64,000 nt of DNA from Blautia sp. AF19-10LB (GTDB lineage Bacteria > Bacillota > Clostridia > Lachnospirales > Lachnospiraceae), in contig NZ_QTWS01000003.1 of NCBI RefSeq assembly GCF_003461245.1, positions 124,001 to 188,000 of the forward strand, in the 5' to 3' direction. Of the stretch, positions 17,179 to 26,944 are shown piece after piece. The notes below the pieces were generated by a model. It did not search any database, was not told the origin of the DNA, and was given only the letters and a program-made list of their open reading frames with translations. Made by a program: the position numbers and the translations under genes. Every line of letters begins with the position of its first letter. Position 1 is the first letter of the stretch.

Positions 17179-18072
17179 TTAAGCAAGTTTGATTCCAAAA
17201 TTTTTCATTGCTTTGATCAGTGTTTCCTTGCTTGCTTCTTCCATCTCGCAAAGCGGCATACGAAGCGGTCCTACATTCATTCCCATAAGGTTCAGAGCAG
17301 TCTTGACCGGAATCGGGTTTACTTCGCAGAAAAGTGCATTGATCAGCGGGATCGCATCGATCTGGATCTTGGCAGCTCCCTTGGTGTCTCCCTCAAGGAA
17401 TTTCATTACCATATCATGAGTTTCCTTCGGTGCAACGTTGGAAAGTACGGAGATAACACCCAGTCCGCCCAGTGAAAGGATCGGAAGTACCTGATCGTCG
17501 TTTCCGGAATACAGTTCCAGGTCTTCGCCAGCCAGAGAAACTGTCTTGGCGATCTGGGAAAGGTCTCCGCTTGCAGCCTTAAGACCTACGATGTTCTTGA
17601 CATTCTTAACAAGAGTGGCAACAGTTGCCGGCTGAAGATTACATCCTGTACGGCTCGGAACGTTGTACATAATGATCGGTGTCTCCGGTACTGCGTTTGC
17701 TACTGCAGTATAGTGAGCGATGAGTCCCTTCTGAGTTGCCTTATTATAATAAGGAGTTACTACCAGCAGAGCGTCTGCTCCGTAGGATGCTGCTTCCTTG
17801 GACATCATGATCGCAGTTTCTGTGCAATTAGAACCTGTTCCTGCGATAACCGGAACACGTTTGTTTACTTTGTCAATTGCAAATTTGATAGTTTTGAGAT
17901 GCTCTCCATGTGTCATGGTTGCAGACTCACCTGTGGTACCGCAGATGATGATCGCATCTGTGCTGTTGGCAATCTGATACTCGAGCAGTTCTTCCAGTTT
18001 GTCGTAGTTCACCTTTCCGTCTTCATACATAGGGGTAACGATCGCTACACCTGCACCTTTAAAAATTGCCAT
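17179..18072 (-). CDS. dapA: 4-hydroxy-tetrahydrodipicolinate synthase
   Basis: 297 aa TIM-barrel lyase that condenses pyruvate with aspartate semialdehyde. GTTGESATMTHGEH supplies the relay threonine, MYNVPSRTG the catalytic tyrosine (Y136) and GLKAASGD the Schiff-base lysine (K165). The downstream part FCEVNPIPVK is also typical. It is the first gene of the dapA-dapB pair. Confidence 0.95.
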   Translation of the reverse strand: MAIFKGAGVAIVTPMYEDGKVNYDKLEELLEYQIANSTDAIIICGTTGESATMTHGEHLKTIKFAIDKVNKRVPVIAGTGSNCTETAIMMSKEAASYGADALLVVTPYYNKATQKGLIAHYTAVANAVPETPIIMYNVPSRTGCNLQPATVATLVKNVKNIVGLKAASGDLSQIAKTVSLAGEDLELYSGNDDQVLPILSLGGLGVISVLSNVAPKETHDMVMKFLEGDTKGAAKIQIDAIPLINALFCEVNPIPVKTALNLMGMNVGPLRMPLCEMEEASKETLIKAMKNFGIKLA

Positions 18073-18129
18073 TTGAACTCCTCCTTTATTCTTCTGTAAT
18101 TTAATATATTCTGATAATCTGCCGGATGC

Positions 18130-18642
18130 TCACTGCTGTTCGCAGGAGTGATGGACTTCCTCGGAATTCAGTGTGGTTATCGTATCCACATATGGCTTAA
18201 GTTCCTCCGGAAAATTCCAGCCGGTCATTACTATATGCATGGACTCGTCCTTCTGTTTCAGAATGTCTATAATGGCATCTACCGTGACGATCCCACGATC
18301 CAGAAGTCCCAGAATCTCATCAAGCAAAAGAAAATCGCATTCCTGTGTCACAACAACCTTGCGGGCAAAATTCAATCCGTTGAGGATATTGGATCTCTCC
18401 TCCGCTTTCTCTTCCTCAGTGAGCTGTTCATAACAGCAGTCCCTCTTTTCAAAACGGAAAATCTTGAAATCCAGATTGTCCAGATCCTCCAGAAAATCCA
18501 GTGAACGCTTCTCACATCCCTTTAGGAACTGGATAACGATCACACTCTTGCCCTGCACCGCTTCACGGATGCTCTGTCCGATCGCGAGTGCGGTCTTGCC
18601 CTTTCCGTTTCCACAGTATACTTCTGTTAATTCTCTTTCCAT
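18130..18642 (-). CDS. Cob(I)alamin adenosyltransferase, CobO/BtuR family
   Basis: 170 aa. P-loop GNGKGKT at residues 11-17, followed by VIVIQFLKG and FLLLDEILGLLDRG, the normal CobO/BtuR order. It transfers the adenosyl group of ATP to cobalt in corrinoids, making coenzyme B12. No other cobalamin genes and no B12 riboswitch are seen nearby. It is shorter and more divergent than E. coli BtuR. Confidence 0.85.
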   Translation of the reverse strand: MERELTEVYCGNGKGKTALAIGQSIREAVQGKSVIVIQFLKGCEKRSLDFLEDLDNLDFKIFRFEKRDCCYEQLTEEEKAEERSNILNGLNFARKVVVTQECDFLLLDEILGLLDRGIVTVDAIIDILKQKDESMHIVMTGWNFPEELKPYVDTITTLNSEEVHHSCEQQ

Positions 18643-18757
18643 AACTACTTCCTCTTAACGTTGGTAAAACTAATCCTTGCATTAATGGTTTTATCTTACC
18701 TCAGTTCCGGCAAAAAAGCAAGCTGTATCTGTCCTCCGGACGTTTCCCAGATATTTC

Positions 18758-19384
18758 CTAATCTACGTACTCCAACTTGCTCACGGATACTTCATACGCT
18801 ATGCGCTTCTCGGACTGATTCTCACCGATACGCTTCATATATTCCCTGCTCTGGATCCTGCCCCACAGAAGTACATGTCCGCCTACTGCAAACGCCGAAG
18901 CATATCGCGCATTTCTGCCCCAGCAGATGCATGGTATGTAATCTGATTTTCCGTAAGGCCGGTTCACTGCCAGCAGGATATCTGCAATTTCTCTTCCAAG
19001 AGGAGTCTTGCGGTAAACCGGCGGTTTGCATATAAAGCCATCCATAAAGATCTGGTTGACCGGAACATTTTCATCGTCCTCCTCCACAAACTTCACTTCA
19101 CGCGCAAAGACAGAGAGCACCAGTCGATTGTGCTTCTCCTCATGGCGGTTATAGGAACGAAACTGTCCATGGATTTCAATATACTCTCCTATATAATCCT
19201 GTGTGACATCGATCAGACGCTCTGACACCATGACCGGGATCCTGTCCTCAGAATCACTCAGACGCTTGACGATCAGCTCCATTGTATAAAAGCCCTCGCC
19301 AAACACCAGATGACTGAATGTAAAGCCTGTATCAATTTTTCCCATGATCGATACCTGATTGTTTTCAATGATTTTGTCTGCCAT
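18758..19384 (-). CDS. SSB-like protein with two OB folds
   Basis: 208 aa. The N-terminal half (1-110) and the C-terminal half (about 115-208) both look like OB folds. The second is the clear SSB type (ILLAVNRPYGKSDYIPCICWGRNARYA and HVLLWGRIQSREY). There is no acidic DDDIPF-like tail, so it is unlikely to be the main replication SSB. Similar double-domain proteins occur in Clostridia. It is divergently transcribed from typA. Confidence 0.8.
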   Translation of the reverse strand: MADKIIENNQVSIMGKIDTGFTFSHLVFGEGFYTMELIVKRLSDSEDRIPVMVSERLIDVTQDYIGEYIEIHGQFRSYNRHEEKHNRLVLSVFAREVKFVEEDDENVPVNQIFMDGFICKPPVYRKTPLGREIADILLAVNRPYGKSDYIPCICWGRNARYASAFAVGGHVLLWGRIQSREYMKRIGENQSEKRIAYEVSVSKLEYVD

Positions 19385-19489
19385 AAATAGTTCTCCTTCC
19401 TCTTTGGGTATTTTGTTTTTTATAGAACTATGAATATGAAGGCTTATGCAGATTTAGAACTACTTTTAAAAAAAATTTTTCTCAACACC

Positions 19490-19517
19490 TTGTAATCTGC
19501 GAAAAATGTGGTAAACT
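19490..19517 (+). promoter_or_regulatory. Promoter of typA
   Basis: -35 TTGTAA (19490-19495), 16-bp spacer, -10 TAAACT (19512-19517) on the plus strand, about 60 bp before the start codon. AAGAAAGGAT provides the ribosome site. Confidence 0.5.
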
Positions 19518-19580
19518 GGAATGTCGTATCATGGAAAAAACACATTAATATAGAAGAAAAAAGAAAGGATTTCGATTTTT

Positions 19581-21413
19581 ATGAATATCAAACGCGAAGA
19601 TGTACGCAACGTAGCCATTATCGCCCATGTCGATCACGGCAAAACCACCCTGGTAGACCAGCTTCTGAAGCAGAGCGGTGTATTCCGTGAAAACCAGGAA
19701 GTTCAGGAACGTGTCATGGACTCCAATGACATTGAGCGTGAGCGCGGAATTACTATTTTGTCCAAGAACACTGCTGTCCACTACAAAGGAGTAAAAATCA
19801 ACATCATCGATACCCCAGGTCATGCAGACTTCGGCGGCGAAGTAGAGCGTGTACTGAAAATGGTCGATGGCGTTATTCTTCTGGTAGATGCTTTTGAGGG
19901 TGCTATGCCTCAGACTAAATTTGTTCTGAAGAAAGCTCTGGAGCTGAACCTGCACGTTATCGTCTGCATCAACAAGATCGACCGTCCGGAAGCACGTCCT
20001 GATGAAGTTATCGATGAAGTTCTGGAACTTCTTATGGACCTTGAAGCTTCTGACGAGCAGCTTGACTGCCCGTTCCTGTATGCTTCTGCAAAAGCAGGCC
20101 ATGCAGTTCTTGACCTCGCAGATACACCGGAGAATATGGCTCCGCTGTTTGAGACAATCCTGAAATATATCCCGGCTCCGGAAGGTGATCCGGAAGCTGA
20201 CACACAGGTTCTTATCAGCACCATCGACTACAATGAATATGTAGGACGTATCGGTGTAGGTAAAGTAGAGAACGGTAAGATCGCAGTAAACCAGGAACTT
20301 ACCCTTCTGAACCATCACGACCTTGACAAACGCAAGAAAGTCAAGATCAGCAAACTTTATGAATTCGACGGACTGAACAAAGTTGAAGTTAAAGAAGCAT
20401 CTGTAGGTTCCATCGTAGCGATCTCCGGTATCGAAGATATCCATATCGGTGATACTCTCTGCGGCGGCGACAACCCGGAGGCAATTCCATTCCAGAAGAT
20501 CTCCGAGCCTACGATCTCCATGAACTTCCTCGTAAACGACAGTCCGCTTGCAGGACAGGAAGGTAAATACATCACTTCCCGTCATCTGCGTGACCGTCTG
20601 TACCGTGAGCTCAATACAGATGTCAGCCTTCGTGTAGAAGATACTGAAACTACCGAATGTTTCAAGGTTTCCGGACGTGGTGAACTTCACCTTTCTGTCC
20701 TGATCGAGAACATGCGCCGTGAGGGTTATGAATTCGCAGTAAGTAAACCGGAAGTTCTGTATCACACAGACGAACGCGGCAAGAAACTTGAACCAATGGA
20801 AATCGCTTACGTTGATGTTCCGGAAGAATTCTCCGGTACCGTTATCCAGAAACTGAGCGAGCGTAAAGGTGAACTCCAGGGAATGAGCACAGCCAGCGAT
20901 GGTTCTGTCCGCCTGGAATTCCATATCCCGTCCCGTGGACTGATCGGTTTCCGTGGAGAGTTCCTTACTTCCACCAAGGGTACCGGTATCCTGAATACAA
21001 CCTTCGATGGATATGCTCCATACAAAGGAGATTTCCAGTACCGTAAACAGGGCTCCCTGATCGCATTCGAAGCAGGTGAAGCTGTTGCATATGGTCTGTT
21101 CTCCGCACAGGACCGTGGGACACTTTTCGTTGGACCTGGCGAAAAAGTATACAGCGGTATGGTCATCGGACAGAATGGTAAAGCTGAAGACATCGAACTG
21201 AATGTCTGCAAGACCAAACATCTGACCAACACACGTTCCTCTTCCGCCGATGAAGCTCTGAAACTGACACCGCCTAAGGTTCTCAGTCTTGAGCAGGCGA
21301 TCGAGTTTATCGACCAGGATGAGCTTCTTGAGGTTACACCATCAAGCCTTCGTATCCGCAAGAGAATTCTTGATCCCAGAGAAAGAAAACGTGCTGCATT
21401 CCGTAAGCAGTAA
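19581..21413 (+). CDS. typA: Ribosome-associated GTPase TypA/BipA
   Basis: 610 aa, full length. G1 HVDHGKTTL, G3 DTPGHADFGGE and G4 NKIDRPEARP lie in the GTPase domain. EF-G-like domains and the TypA-specific C-terminal region (IPSRGLIGFRGEFLT and RKRILDPRERKRAAFRKQ) follow. It binds the ribosome and aids assembly and adaptation to stress. Monocistronic, with its own promoter and terminator. Confidence 0.97.
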   Translation: MNIKREDVRNVAIIAHVDHGKTTLVDQLLKQSGVFRENQEVQERVMDSNDIERERGITILSKNTAVHYKGVKINIIDTPGHADFGGEVERVLKMVDGVILLVDAFEGAMPQTKFVLKKALELNLHVIVCINKIDRPEARPDEVIDEVLELLMDLEASDEQLDCPFLYASAKAGHAVLDLADTPENMAPLFETILKYIPAPEGDPEADTQVLISTIDYNEYVGRIGVGKVENGKIAVNQELTLLNHHDLDKRKKVKISKLYEFDGLNKVEVKEASVGSIVAISGIEDIHIGDTLCGGDNPEAIPFQKISEPTISMNFLVNDSPLAGQEGKYITSRHLRDRLYRELNTDVSLRVEDTETTECFKVSGRGELHLSVLIENMRREGYEFAVSKPEVLYHTDERGKKLEPMEIAYVDVPEEFSGTVIQKLSERKGELQGMSTASDGSVRLEFHIPSRGLIGFRGEFLTSTKGTGILNTTFDGYAPYKGDFQYRKQGSLIAFEAGEAVAYGLFSAQDRGTLFVGPGEKVYSGMVIGQNGKAEDIELNVCKTKHLTNTRSSSADEALKLTPPKVLSLEQAIEFIDQDELLEVTPSSLRIRKRILDPRERKRAAFRKQ

Positions 21414-21470
21414 GAGTAAATCACAGGACACGCCGCTGGCGTTCCCTGATATACAGAGCAATAAAAGAAT

Positions 21471-21513
21471 CGCCCTGAGTCGTAACATTTTAACGGCTCA
21501 GGGCGGTTTTATT
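21471..21513 (+). terminator. Terminator of typA
   Basis: CGCCCTGAG and CTCAGGGCG form a perfect 9-bp stem followed by GTTTTATTTG. Confidence 0.9.
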
Positions 21514-21549
21514 TGTAAAAATTCAATTATCGGCAGTCACACCTGAAAT

Positions 21550-22527
21550 TTACCGGATTCCCAGTTTCCGGTACAGTGCTGCTTTCACCTCATCTGCTGC
21601 AAAAGCTGTGTCCACTGCATTCTTCATCAGGAGCGGAAGTTCTTCATCACGGATCCCGTAGGTTCTCTGGATGAAATCCAGTTCTTTGGTCAGATTTGTA
21701 TTGCTGACTGTCCGGTTGTCGGTGTTGATCGATACCTTCAGTCCTGCATCCAGGAATTCACGGAGCGGATATTCTGCGGTACTGTTGACTGCTTTTGTCT
21801 GGAGATTGCTGATCGGGCACATTTCGATTCCTATGTTTTTCTCTGCAAGTGCTCTCTCAAGTTCTTTATGACCACGCATGGCGATACCATGTCCGATCCT
21901 CTTTGCTCCGACCTGCACAGAATCTATGATATTCTGAGGATTTCCACATTCTCCTGCATGGAGAGTAAAAGGTATCCCCAGTTTCCCCGCTTTTGTAAAC
22001 AGTTCCATGAACTCCGACATTGGATATACTGCCTCTGCTCCAGCAAGGTCTGCTCCGCATACACCGGAACCGAGATATTCCCTTGCCGCCTTGAGCATAC
22101 GATAATTCTCTTCCTCGCTATGATGGCGCATTGCACAGGTGAGTACTCCGTACTCTACTCCAAAATCTTTCCTGCCGCGTTCCAGACCACTAAGAAGTGC
22201 TTCGATCACTTTGCTGCAGTTCATATCCTCTGTCTCTGAGAACAGCGGAGCGAAACGGATCTCTGCATAGCAGACATTTTCCTGGCTCATGCTGCGAAGT
22301 ACATCATAACCGGCTTCCGCAAGTCCCTGTTCGTCCATGAGGCATCGGCCCGGGATGTCAAATTTCTCAAGATATTCGGCAAGACTCGTACAGTCGTCAG
22401 AAACTGTAAGTTCTTCCTGGCTGACCTGTCTTCCAAGTCTTTTCTCTATAAATTCTCTGCTGAGTGAACCGTCCAGATGACAGTGCAGCTCTACTTTTGG
22501 CAGTTGTTTCAGTTCTTCTTTCGTCAT
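21550..22527 (-). CDS. add: Adenosine deaminase
   Basis: 325 aa from the ATG at 22527, which lies 7 bp after AAAGGAG; the frame extends upstream but without a ribosome site. VELHCHLDGSL gives the first two zinc histidines, TLHAGECG the third and a proton-shuttle glutamate, HGIAM a further conserved His, and SINTDNRTVS the catalytic aspartate. It deaminates adenosine to inosine in purine salvage. Confidence 0.92.
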   Translation of the reverse strand: MTKEELKQLPKVELHCHLDGSLSREFIEKRLGRQVSQEELTVSDDCTSLAEYLEKFDIPGRCLMDEQGLAEAGYDVLRSMSQENVCYAEIRFAPLFSETEDMNCSKVIEALLSGLERGRKDFGVEYGVLTCAMRHHSEEENYRMLKAAREYLGSGVCGADLAGAEAVYPMSEFMELFTKAGKLGIPFTLHAGECGNPQNIIDSVQVGAKRIGHGIAMRGHKELERALAEKNIGIEMCPISNLQTKAVNSTAEYPLREFLDAGLKVSINTDNRTVSNTNLTKELDFIQRTYGIRDEELPLLMKNAVDTAFAADEVKAALYRKLGIR

Positions 22528-22617
22528 ATTCATTCTCCTTTTCCTTCCATTTCTGAAAAGAACTGATCCGGCGGGCATCACGAGACTGCACCTGAATCAG
22601 TTCTTAATTACTTTGAA

Positions 22618-23922
22618 TCAATGTTTCTGTTGTTTCTTTTTCTTCAGAAGCTGAACCTTTGCCTCAAGAAGTTTCTCTCTGGAAAGTTTCGGCTCGGAAG
22701 ATTTTTCCTTCAGTGGTTCCGGCTTGTGGAAGCTATTATCGTATTCTTCTCTCATGTCTTCTTTGTGGTTCTTCTGAAGTCCTCTGTTTGTCAGTTTCCT
22801 GATAATATCATAGAGTACGCCAAAAAGCGGAACCGCAATGACCATTCCCACAAGTCCCCATAATCCGCCAAACAGAAGAATGGAAAACAGCACCCAGAAG
22901 CTGGAAACGCCTGTTGTGTTTCCGAGGATCTTCGGTCCAATGATATTTCCATCTACCTGCTGAAGAATCACGATAAAGATGAGGAAATACAATGCCTGCC
23001 ACGGGTTGTCAAGAAGAAGAAGTAATGCACACGGGATTGCACCGATAAAAGGTCCGAAAAACGGTATGATGTTCGTCACACCGATGACAACGCTGATAAA
23101 CGCTGCAGATTCAAATCCCAACAACGTTGTCCCTGCAAAACAGATCACACCGATGATTGCAGAGTCGATGATCTTGCCAACAAAGAATCCATTGAACATC
23201 TTGTCTGTGTAATGGACTTCTTCCTCGATGATCTGTGCCCATTTGTTCGGGAATATACCATACAGGAGAAGTTTCGCCTGTGCGCCAAACAGTTTGCGGC
23301 TGGCAAGGAGATATACTGCAATCAAAAATCCGAGGAACATATTCTTGAATACACTCAGGACTTCAATCAACTGTACGGTAAGATTCCCTATAATCCCCTG
23401 AATTGTCTGCATCATACTGGAATTCGCACTCAGAATGTCATTCAGACCACTTTCAATCTGTGAAGAAAAATGATTAAAATATGCCTGAAGCTGCGGCTGA
23501 TCCTGGAGCACCTGATCTATCATACGATTGCAGTATGCAAGCCGTGCCGGAAGGATACGGATGATTTTGATCGTACTGTCCCATACCTGCGGTAAGATCA
23601 GCAGGATCAGCAGAACTACGAGAGTCACTGCACATATGATCGCTATTGCAATGGAAAGAAACTTCATTCCCTTTTTCTGTTTCTCAGTTGCATTTGGACA
23701 CCATTTCAGGAATCTGTCATCCATCCGGTTGCACATCGGTGCAAGGATATAGGCGATCAGTGCGCCATACAGGAATGGTTTCAGGATATTAAAGATCACG
23801 CGGATTCCTGCTGCGATACTCTGGCTCTGGTTCAGGATATACATGATCGCAAATCCAAACGCCAGGACTGCTGCACCTGTAATTCCAAGTTTCACGTATT
23901 TTGTGTTTTCATTCTGTTTCAA
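22618..23922 (-). CDS. AI-2E family transporter (PerM/YdiK-like)
   Basis: 434 aa polytopic membrane protein. Two N-terminal helices, a soluble middle and the family segment VIGVTNIIPFFGPFIGAIP followed by GNIIGPKILGNTTGVSSFWVLFSILLFGGLWG in two parts. The C terminus is a long Lys/Glu-rich tail. Members have been linked to autoinducer or Na+/H+ export; the substrate here is unknown. Confidence 0.88.
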   Translation of the reverse strand: MKQNENTKYVKLGITGAAVLAFGFAIMYILNQSQSIAAGIRVIFNILKPFLYGALIAYILAPMCNRMDDRFLKWCPNATEKQKKGMKFLSIAIAIICAVTLVVLLILLILPQVWDSTIKIIRILPARLAYCNRMIDQVLQDQPQLQAYFNHFSSQIESGLNDILSANSSMMQTIQGIIGNLTVQLIEVLSVFKNMFLGFLIAVYLLASRKLFGAQAKLLLYGIFPNKWAQIIEEEVHYTDKMFNGFFVGKIIDSAIIGVICFAGTTLLGFESAAFISVVIGVTNIIPFFGPFIGAIPCALLLLLDNPWQALYFLIFIVILQQVDGNIIGPKILGNTTGVSSFWVLFSILLFGGLWGLVGMVIAVPLFGVLYDIIRKLTNRGLQKNHKEDMREEYDNSFHKPEPLKEKSSEPKLSREKLLEAKVQLLKKKKQQKH

Positions 23923-24102
23923 TAATCATGCCCCCTGAAGCTTAACGCTTCCTTTGTTCCACATAAGATGTATGTGGTTTTTGTTTGATTTTACCATATC
24001 TGTTGGTGTTTATTGTAACATTCGTGTTCTTTCTTTTCAACACACAAAGTCTTAAATTTGTCCGCGCAAATCTTAAACAAATCTTAACTGCCATAAAGCA
24101 AC

Positions 24103-24136
24103 TGCCCCGGCACTACGTTCCTGTAATGCCGGGGCA
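24103..24136 (-). terminator. Terminator-like hairpin after adhE
   Basis: A GC-rich stem TGCCCCGGCATT/AGTGCCGGGGCA (12 bp with one wobble, 10-nt loop) lies about 50 bp after the adhE stop. The following bases on the minus strand are GTTGCTTTA, a weak U-tract. Confidence 0.75.
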
Positions 24137-24186
24137 ATCGCCGCTTATATTATTTATATTTTATGGAAGAAAATATATCGTTTTAA

Positions 24187-26796
24187 TTATTTACCATAGT
24201 AAGCTTTCAGGTAGATTTCTTTGAGTTCTGCGATGAGTGGGTATCTCGGGTTTGCACCAGTACACTGGTCGTTGAATGCCTGCTCGCTCATCTCATCAAG
24301 AGTCTCAAGGAAGTATTTCTCGTCTACACCGTAATCTTTGATGGTAGGTTTGATCTCGATGATCTTCTTGAGTTCTTCGAGTTTCTCCAGAAGTTTCTCA
24401 AATACTTCTTTGTCATCTTTTCCTGTCAGCCCTACGAAACGGCCAACCTCTGCGTAGCGAGCCAGTGTCTTCGGATACTGATACTGCGGGAAAGTACCCA
24501 TCTTAGCCGGAACTTCTGCTGCATTGTAGCGCATAACATCTGTAAGTACCAGAGCGTTTGCGATACCGTGCGGGATGTGATGGAAAGCGCCCAGTTTGTG
24601 AGCCAGGGAGTGGTTTACTCCGAGGAATGCATTTGCGAATGCCATACCAGCCATGCAGGAAGCATTTGCCATATGATCTCTTGCCTCTACATCGTTTCCG
24701 TTTCTGTATGCTCTTGGCAGATAATCAAATACCAGTTTGATTGCACGGAGTGCAAGACCGTCTGTGTAGTCAGAAGCCATCATGGATACATATGCCTCAA
24801 GAGCATGTGTCATAACGTCGATACCAGAAGCACTTGTCAGTCCTTTTGGTGCACTCATCATGTTGTCTGTATCTACGATCGCCATATCCGGTAACAGTTC
24901 GTAGTCAGCCAGAGGCCATTTGATTCCTGTTTCTTTGTCTGTGATGATGGCGAAAGGTGTTACCTCAGAACCTGTACCGGAAGATGTAGGTACGGCGATG
25001 AAGTAAGCTTTTTTACCCATTTTCGGGAATGTATAGATTCTCTTACGGATATCCATGAAGTCCATTGCCATATCATCGAAGTCTGCATCCGGGTTTTCAT
25101 AGAGAACCCACATGATCTTACCAGCATCCATTGCGGATCCACCACCCATTGCGATGATGCAGTCTGGTTCGAATGCACGCATTGCTGCAGCACCTGCTCT
25201 TGCAGAAGCGAGGGACGGGTCTGGTTCTACATCAGAGAAGCATGTATGAACGATTCCCATTTCGTCAAGTTTGTCTTCGATCTTCTTGGTGTATCCATTC
25301 TTGTAAAGGAAGGAGTCAGTTACGATGAAGCAGCGTTTTTTGCCCATCACGTTTTTCAGCTCATCAAGAGCAACCGGCAGGCAGCCTTTTTTGAAGTAAA
25401 CTTTTTCCGGGGTTCTCATCCAGAGCATGTTCTCTCTCCTCTCAGCAACAGTCTTGATATTGATCAGGTGTTTAACACCAACGTTTTCAGATACAGAGTT
25501 TCCACCCCAGGAACCGCATCCAAGTGTCAGAGACGGAGCGAGTTTAAAGTTGTAGAGATCTCCGATACCACCCTGAGAAGATGGAGTGTTGATCAGGATA
25601 CGGCAGGTCTTCATTGCTGCTGCATGTTTTGCCATCTTTTCTTTCTCATTTACGTTGATGTACAGAGAAGATGTATGTCCATATCCACCGTCAGCTACCA
25701 GCTGTTCTGCTTTTGCGATAGCTTCGTCGAAGGTTTTTGCCTTGTACATTGCAAGTACAGGAGAAAGTTTCTCGTGTGCGAACTCTTCGCTGATATCTAC
25801 AGATTCTACTTCACCGATCAGGATCTTGGTTTCTGCCGGAACAGTAACTCCTGCCATCTCAGCGATCGTAGCTGCTTTCTGTCCAACGATCTTGGCATTC
25901 AGTGCACCGTTGATCAGGATTGTTTTTCTTACTTTTTCGATTTCGTCTTTCTTAAGGAAGTAGCATCCTCTGTACTGGAACTCTTCTTTTACTGCTTTGT
26001 AAATGCCTTCAAGAACAGTTACGGACTGCTCAGAAGCACAGATCATACCATTATCAAATGTTTTGGAATGGATGATGGAGTTTACTGCAAGACGGACATC
26101 TGCTGTGTCGTCGATGATAACCGGTGTATTTCCGGCTCCAACACCAAGTGCCGGTTTTCCGGAGGAGTATGCTGCTTTAACCATTCCAGGACCACCTGTT
26201 GCAAGAATGATGTCAGCTTCCTTCATTACGAGGTTTGTAAGCTCAAGGCTTGGTACATCGATCCAGCCAATGATTCCTTCCGGAGCACCTGCTTTTACTG
26301 CTGCTTCAAGAACAACTTTGGCAGCTTCAATAGTGCTTCCTTTTGCACGTGGATGTGGGCTGATGATGATTGCGTTTCTTGTCTTCAGAGCGATCAGGGT
26401 TTTGAAGATTGCTGTGGAAGTCGGGTTTGTTGTCGGGATAACTGCTGCGATCAGACCGATCGGTTCTGCAATTTTCTTGATTCCATAAACCGGATCTTCT
26501 TCCAGTACACCACAGGTCTTGGTGTTTTTGTATGCATTGTAGATGTACTCTGCTGCGTAATGGTTCTTGATGACTTTATCTTCTACGATACCCATTCCTG
26601 TTTCTTCAACGGCTGCTTTTGCAAGCGGAATACGGGCTTTGTCTGCTGCTGTTGCGGCTGCTTTGAAGATCTTGTCTACCTGCTCCTGAGTATAGGTAGC
26701 AAAAATTTTCTGAGCTTCTTTCATCGCAGCGATCTTGGCTTCAAGTGCCTCTGGAGTGTCGATAATTGCCGGGATGTGGGTTTCTTTCTTTGCCAT
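24187..26796 (-). CDS. adhE: Bifunctional acetaldehyde-CoA / alcohol dehydrogenase
   Basis: 869 aa. The N-terminal aldehyde dehydrogenase domain has nucleotide motif GAGNTPVIID and the catalytic cysteine in GMICASEQS (C253). The C-terminal iron-dependent alcohol dehydrogenase has GGGSAMDAGK and the metal histidines in NHSLAHKLGAFHHIPHG. It reduces acetyl-CoA to ethanol and regenerates NAD+, usually as long spirosomes. The promoter carries Rex-like sites, consistent with NADH control. Confidence 0.97.
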   Translation of the reverse strand: MAKKETHIPAIIDTPEALEAKIAAMKEAQKIFATYTQEQVDKIFKAAATAADKARIPLAKAAVEETGMGIVEDKVIKNHYAAEYIYNAYKNTKTCGVLEEDPVYGIKKIAEPIGLIAAVIPTTNPTSTAIFKTLIALKTRNAIIISPHPRAKGSTIEAAKVVLEAAVKAGAPEGIIGWIDVPSLELTNLVMKEADIILATGGPGMVKAAYSSGKPALGVGAGNTPVIIDDTADVRLAVNSIIHSKTFDNGMICASEQSVTVLEGIYKAVKEEFQYRGCYFLKKDEIEKVRKTILINGALNAKIVGQKAATIAEMAGVTVPAETKILIGEVESVDISEEFAHEKLSPVLAMYKAKTFDEAIAKAEQLVADGGYGHTSSLYINVNEKEKMAKHAAAMKTCRILINTPSSQGGIGDLYNFKLAPSLTLGCGSWGGNSVSENVGVKHLINIKTVAERRENMLWMRTPEKVYFKKGCLPVALDELKNVMGKKRCFIVTDSFLYKNGYTKKIEDKLDEMGIVHTCFSDVEPDPSLASARAGAAAMRAFEPDCIIAMGGGSAMDAGKIMWVLYENPDADFDDMAMDFMDIRKRIYTFPKMGKKAYFIAVPTSSGTGSEVTPFAIITDKETGIKWPLADYELLPDMAIVDTDNMMSAPKGLTSASGIDVMTHALEAYVSMMASDYTDGLALRAIKLVFDYLPRAYRNGNDVEARDHMANASCMAGMAFANAFLGVNHSLAHKLGAFHHIPHGIANALVLTDVMRYNAAEVPAKMGTFPQYQYPKTLARYAEVGRFVGLTGKDDKEVFEKLLEKLEELKKIIEIKPTIKDYGVDEKYFLETLDEMSEQAFNDQCTGANPRYPLIAELKEIYLKAYYGK

Positions 26797-26881
26797 TTCT
26801 GAATCCTCCTGTTTTCCTCTTGTGATTTGATTCTTTCTGGTTTTAGTAGTGTGTTTGATGGTTGTGTGTGTTAATGAATTA

Positions 26882-26944
26882 ACGTTAATTATTTATCAAT
26901 CTTGCTGATGAGGTTATTATATTAGATTGTTAATCATTTGTCAA
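26882..26944 (-). promoter_or_regulatory. adhE promoter with two Rex-like operators
   Basis: A perfect sigma-A promoter is read on the minus strand: TTGACA (26939-26944), 17-bp spacer, TATAAT (26916-26921). TTGACAAatgaTTAACAA (26927-26944) overlaps the -35 and matches the Rex palindrome TTGTTAA-N4-TTAACAA at 12 of 14 positions. A second site, TTGATAAataaTTAACGT (26882-26899), lies past the start point and matches at 11 of 14. Confidence 0.8.

Noticed and set aside
19545..21221. 558-codon minus-strand ORF opposite typA
   Set aside because: Antisense shadow of typA: no ribosome site and no recognisable domain.
24187..26802. Long plus-strand ORF opposite adhE (25246-26802)
   Set aside because: Shadow of a highly biased coding sequence; product is Cys/Phe-rich without motifs, and adhE is unmistakable.
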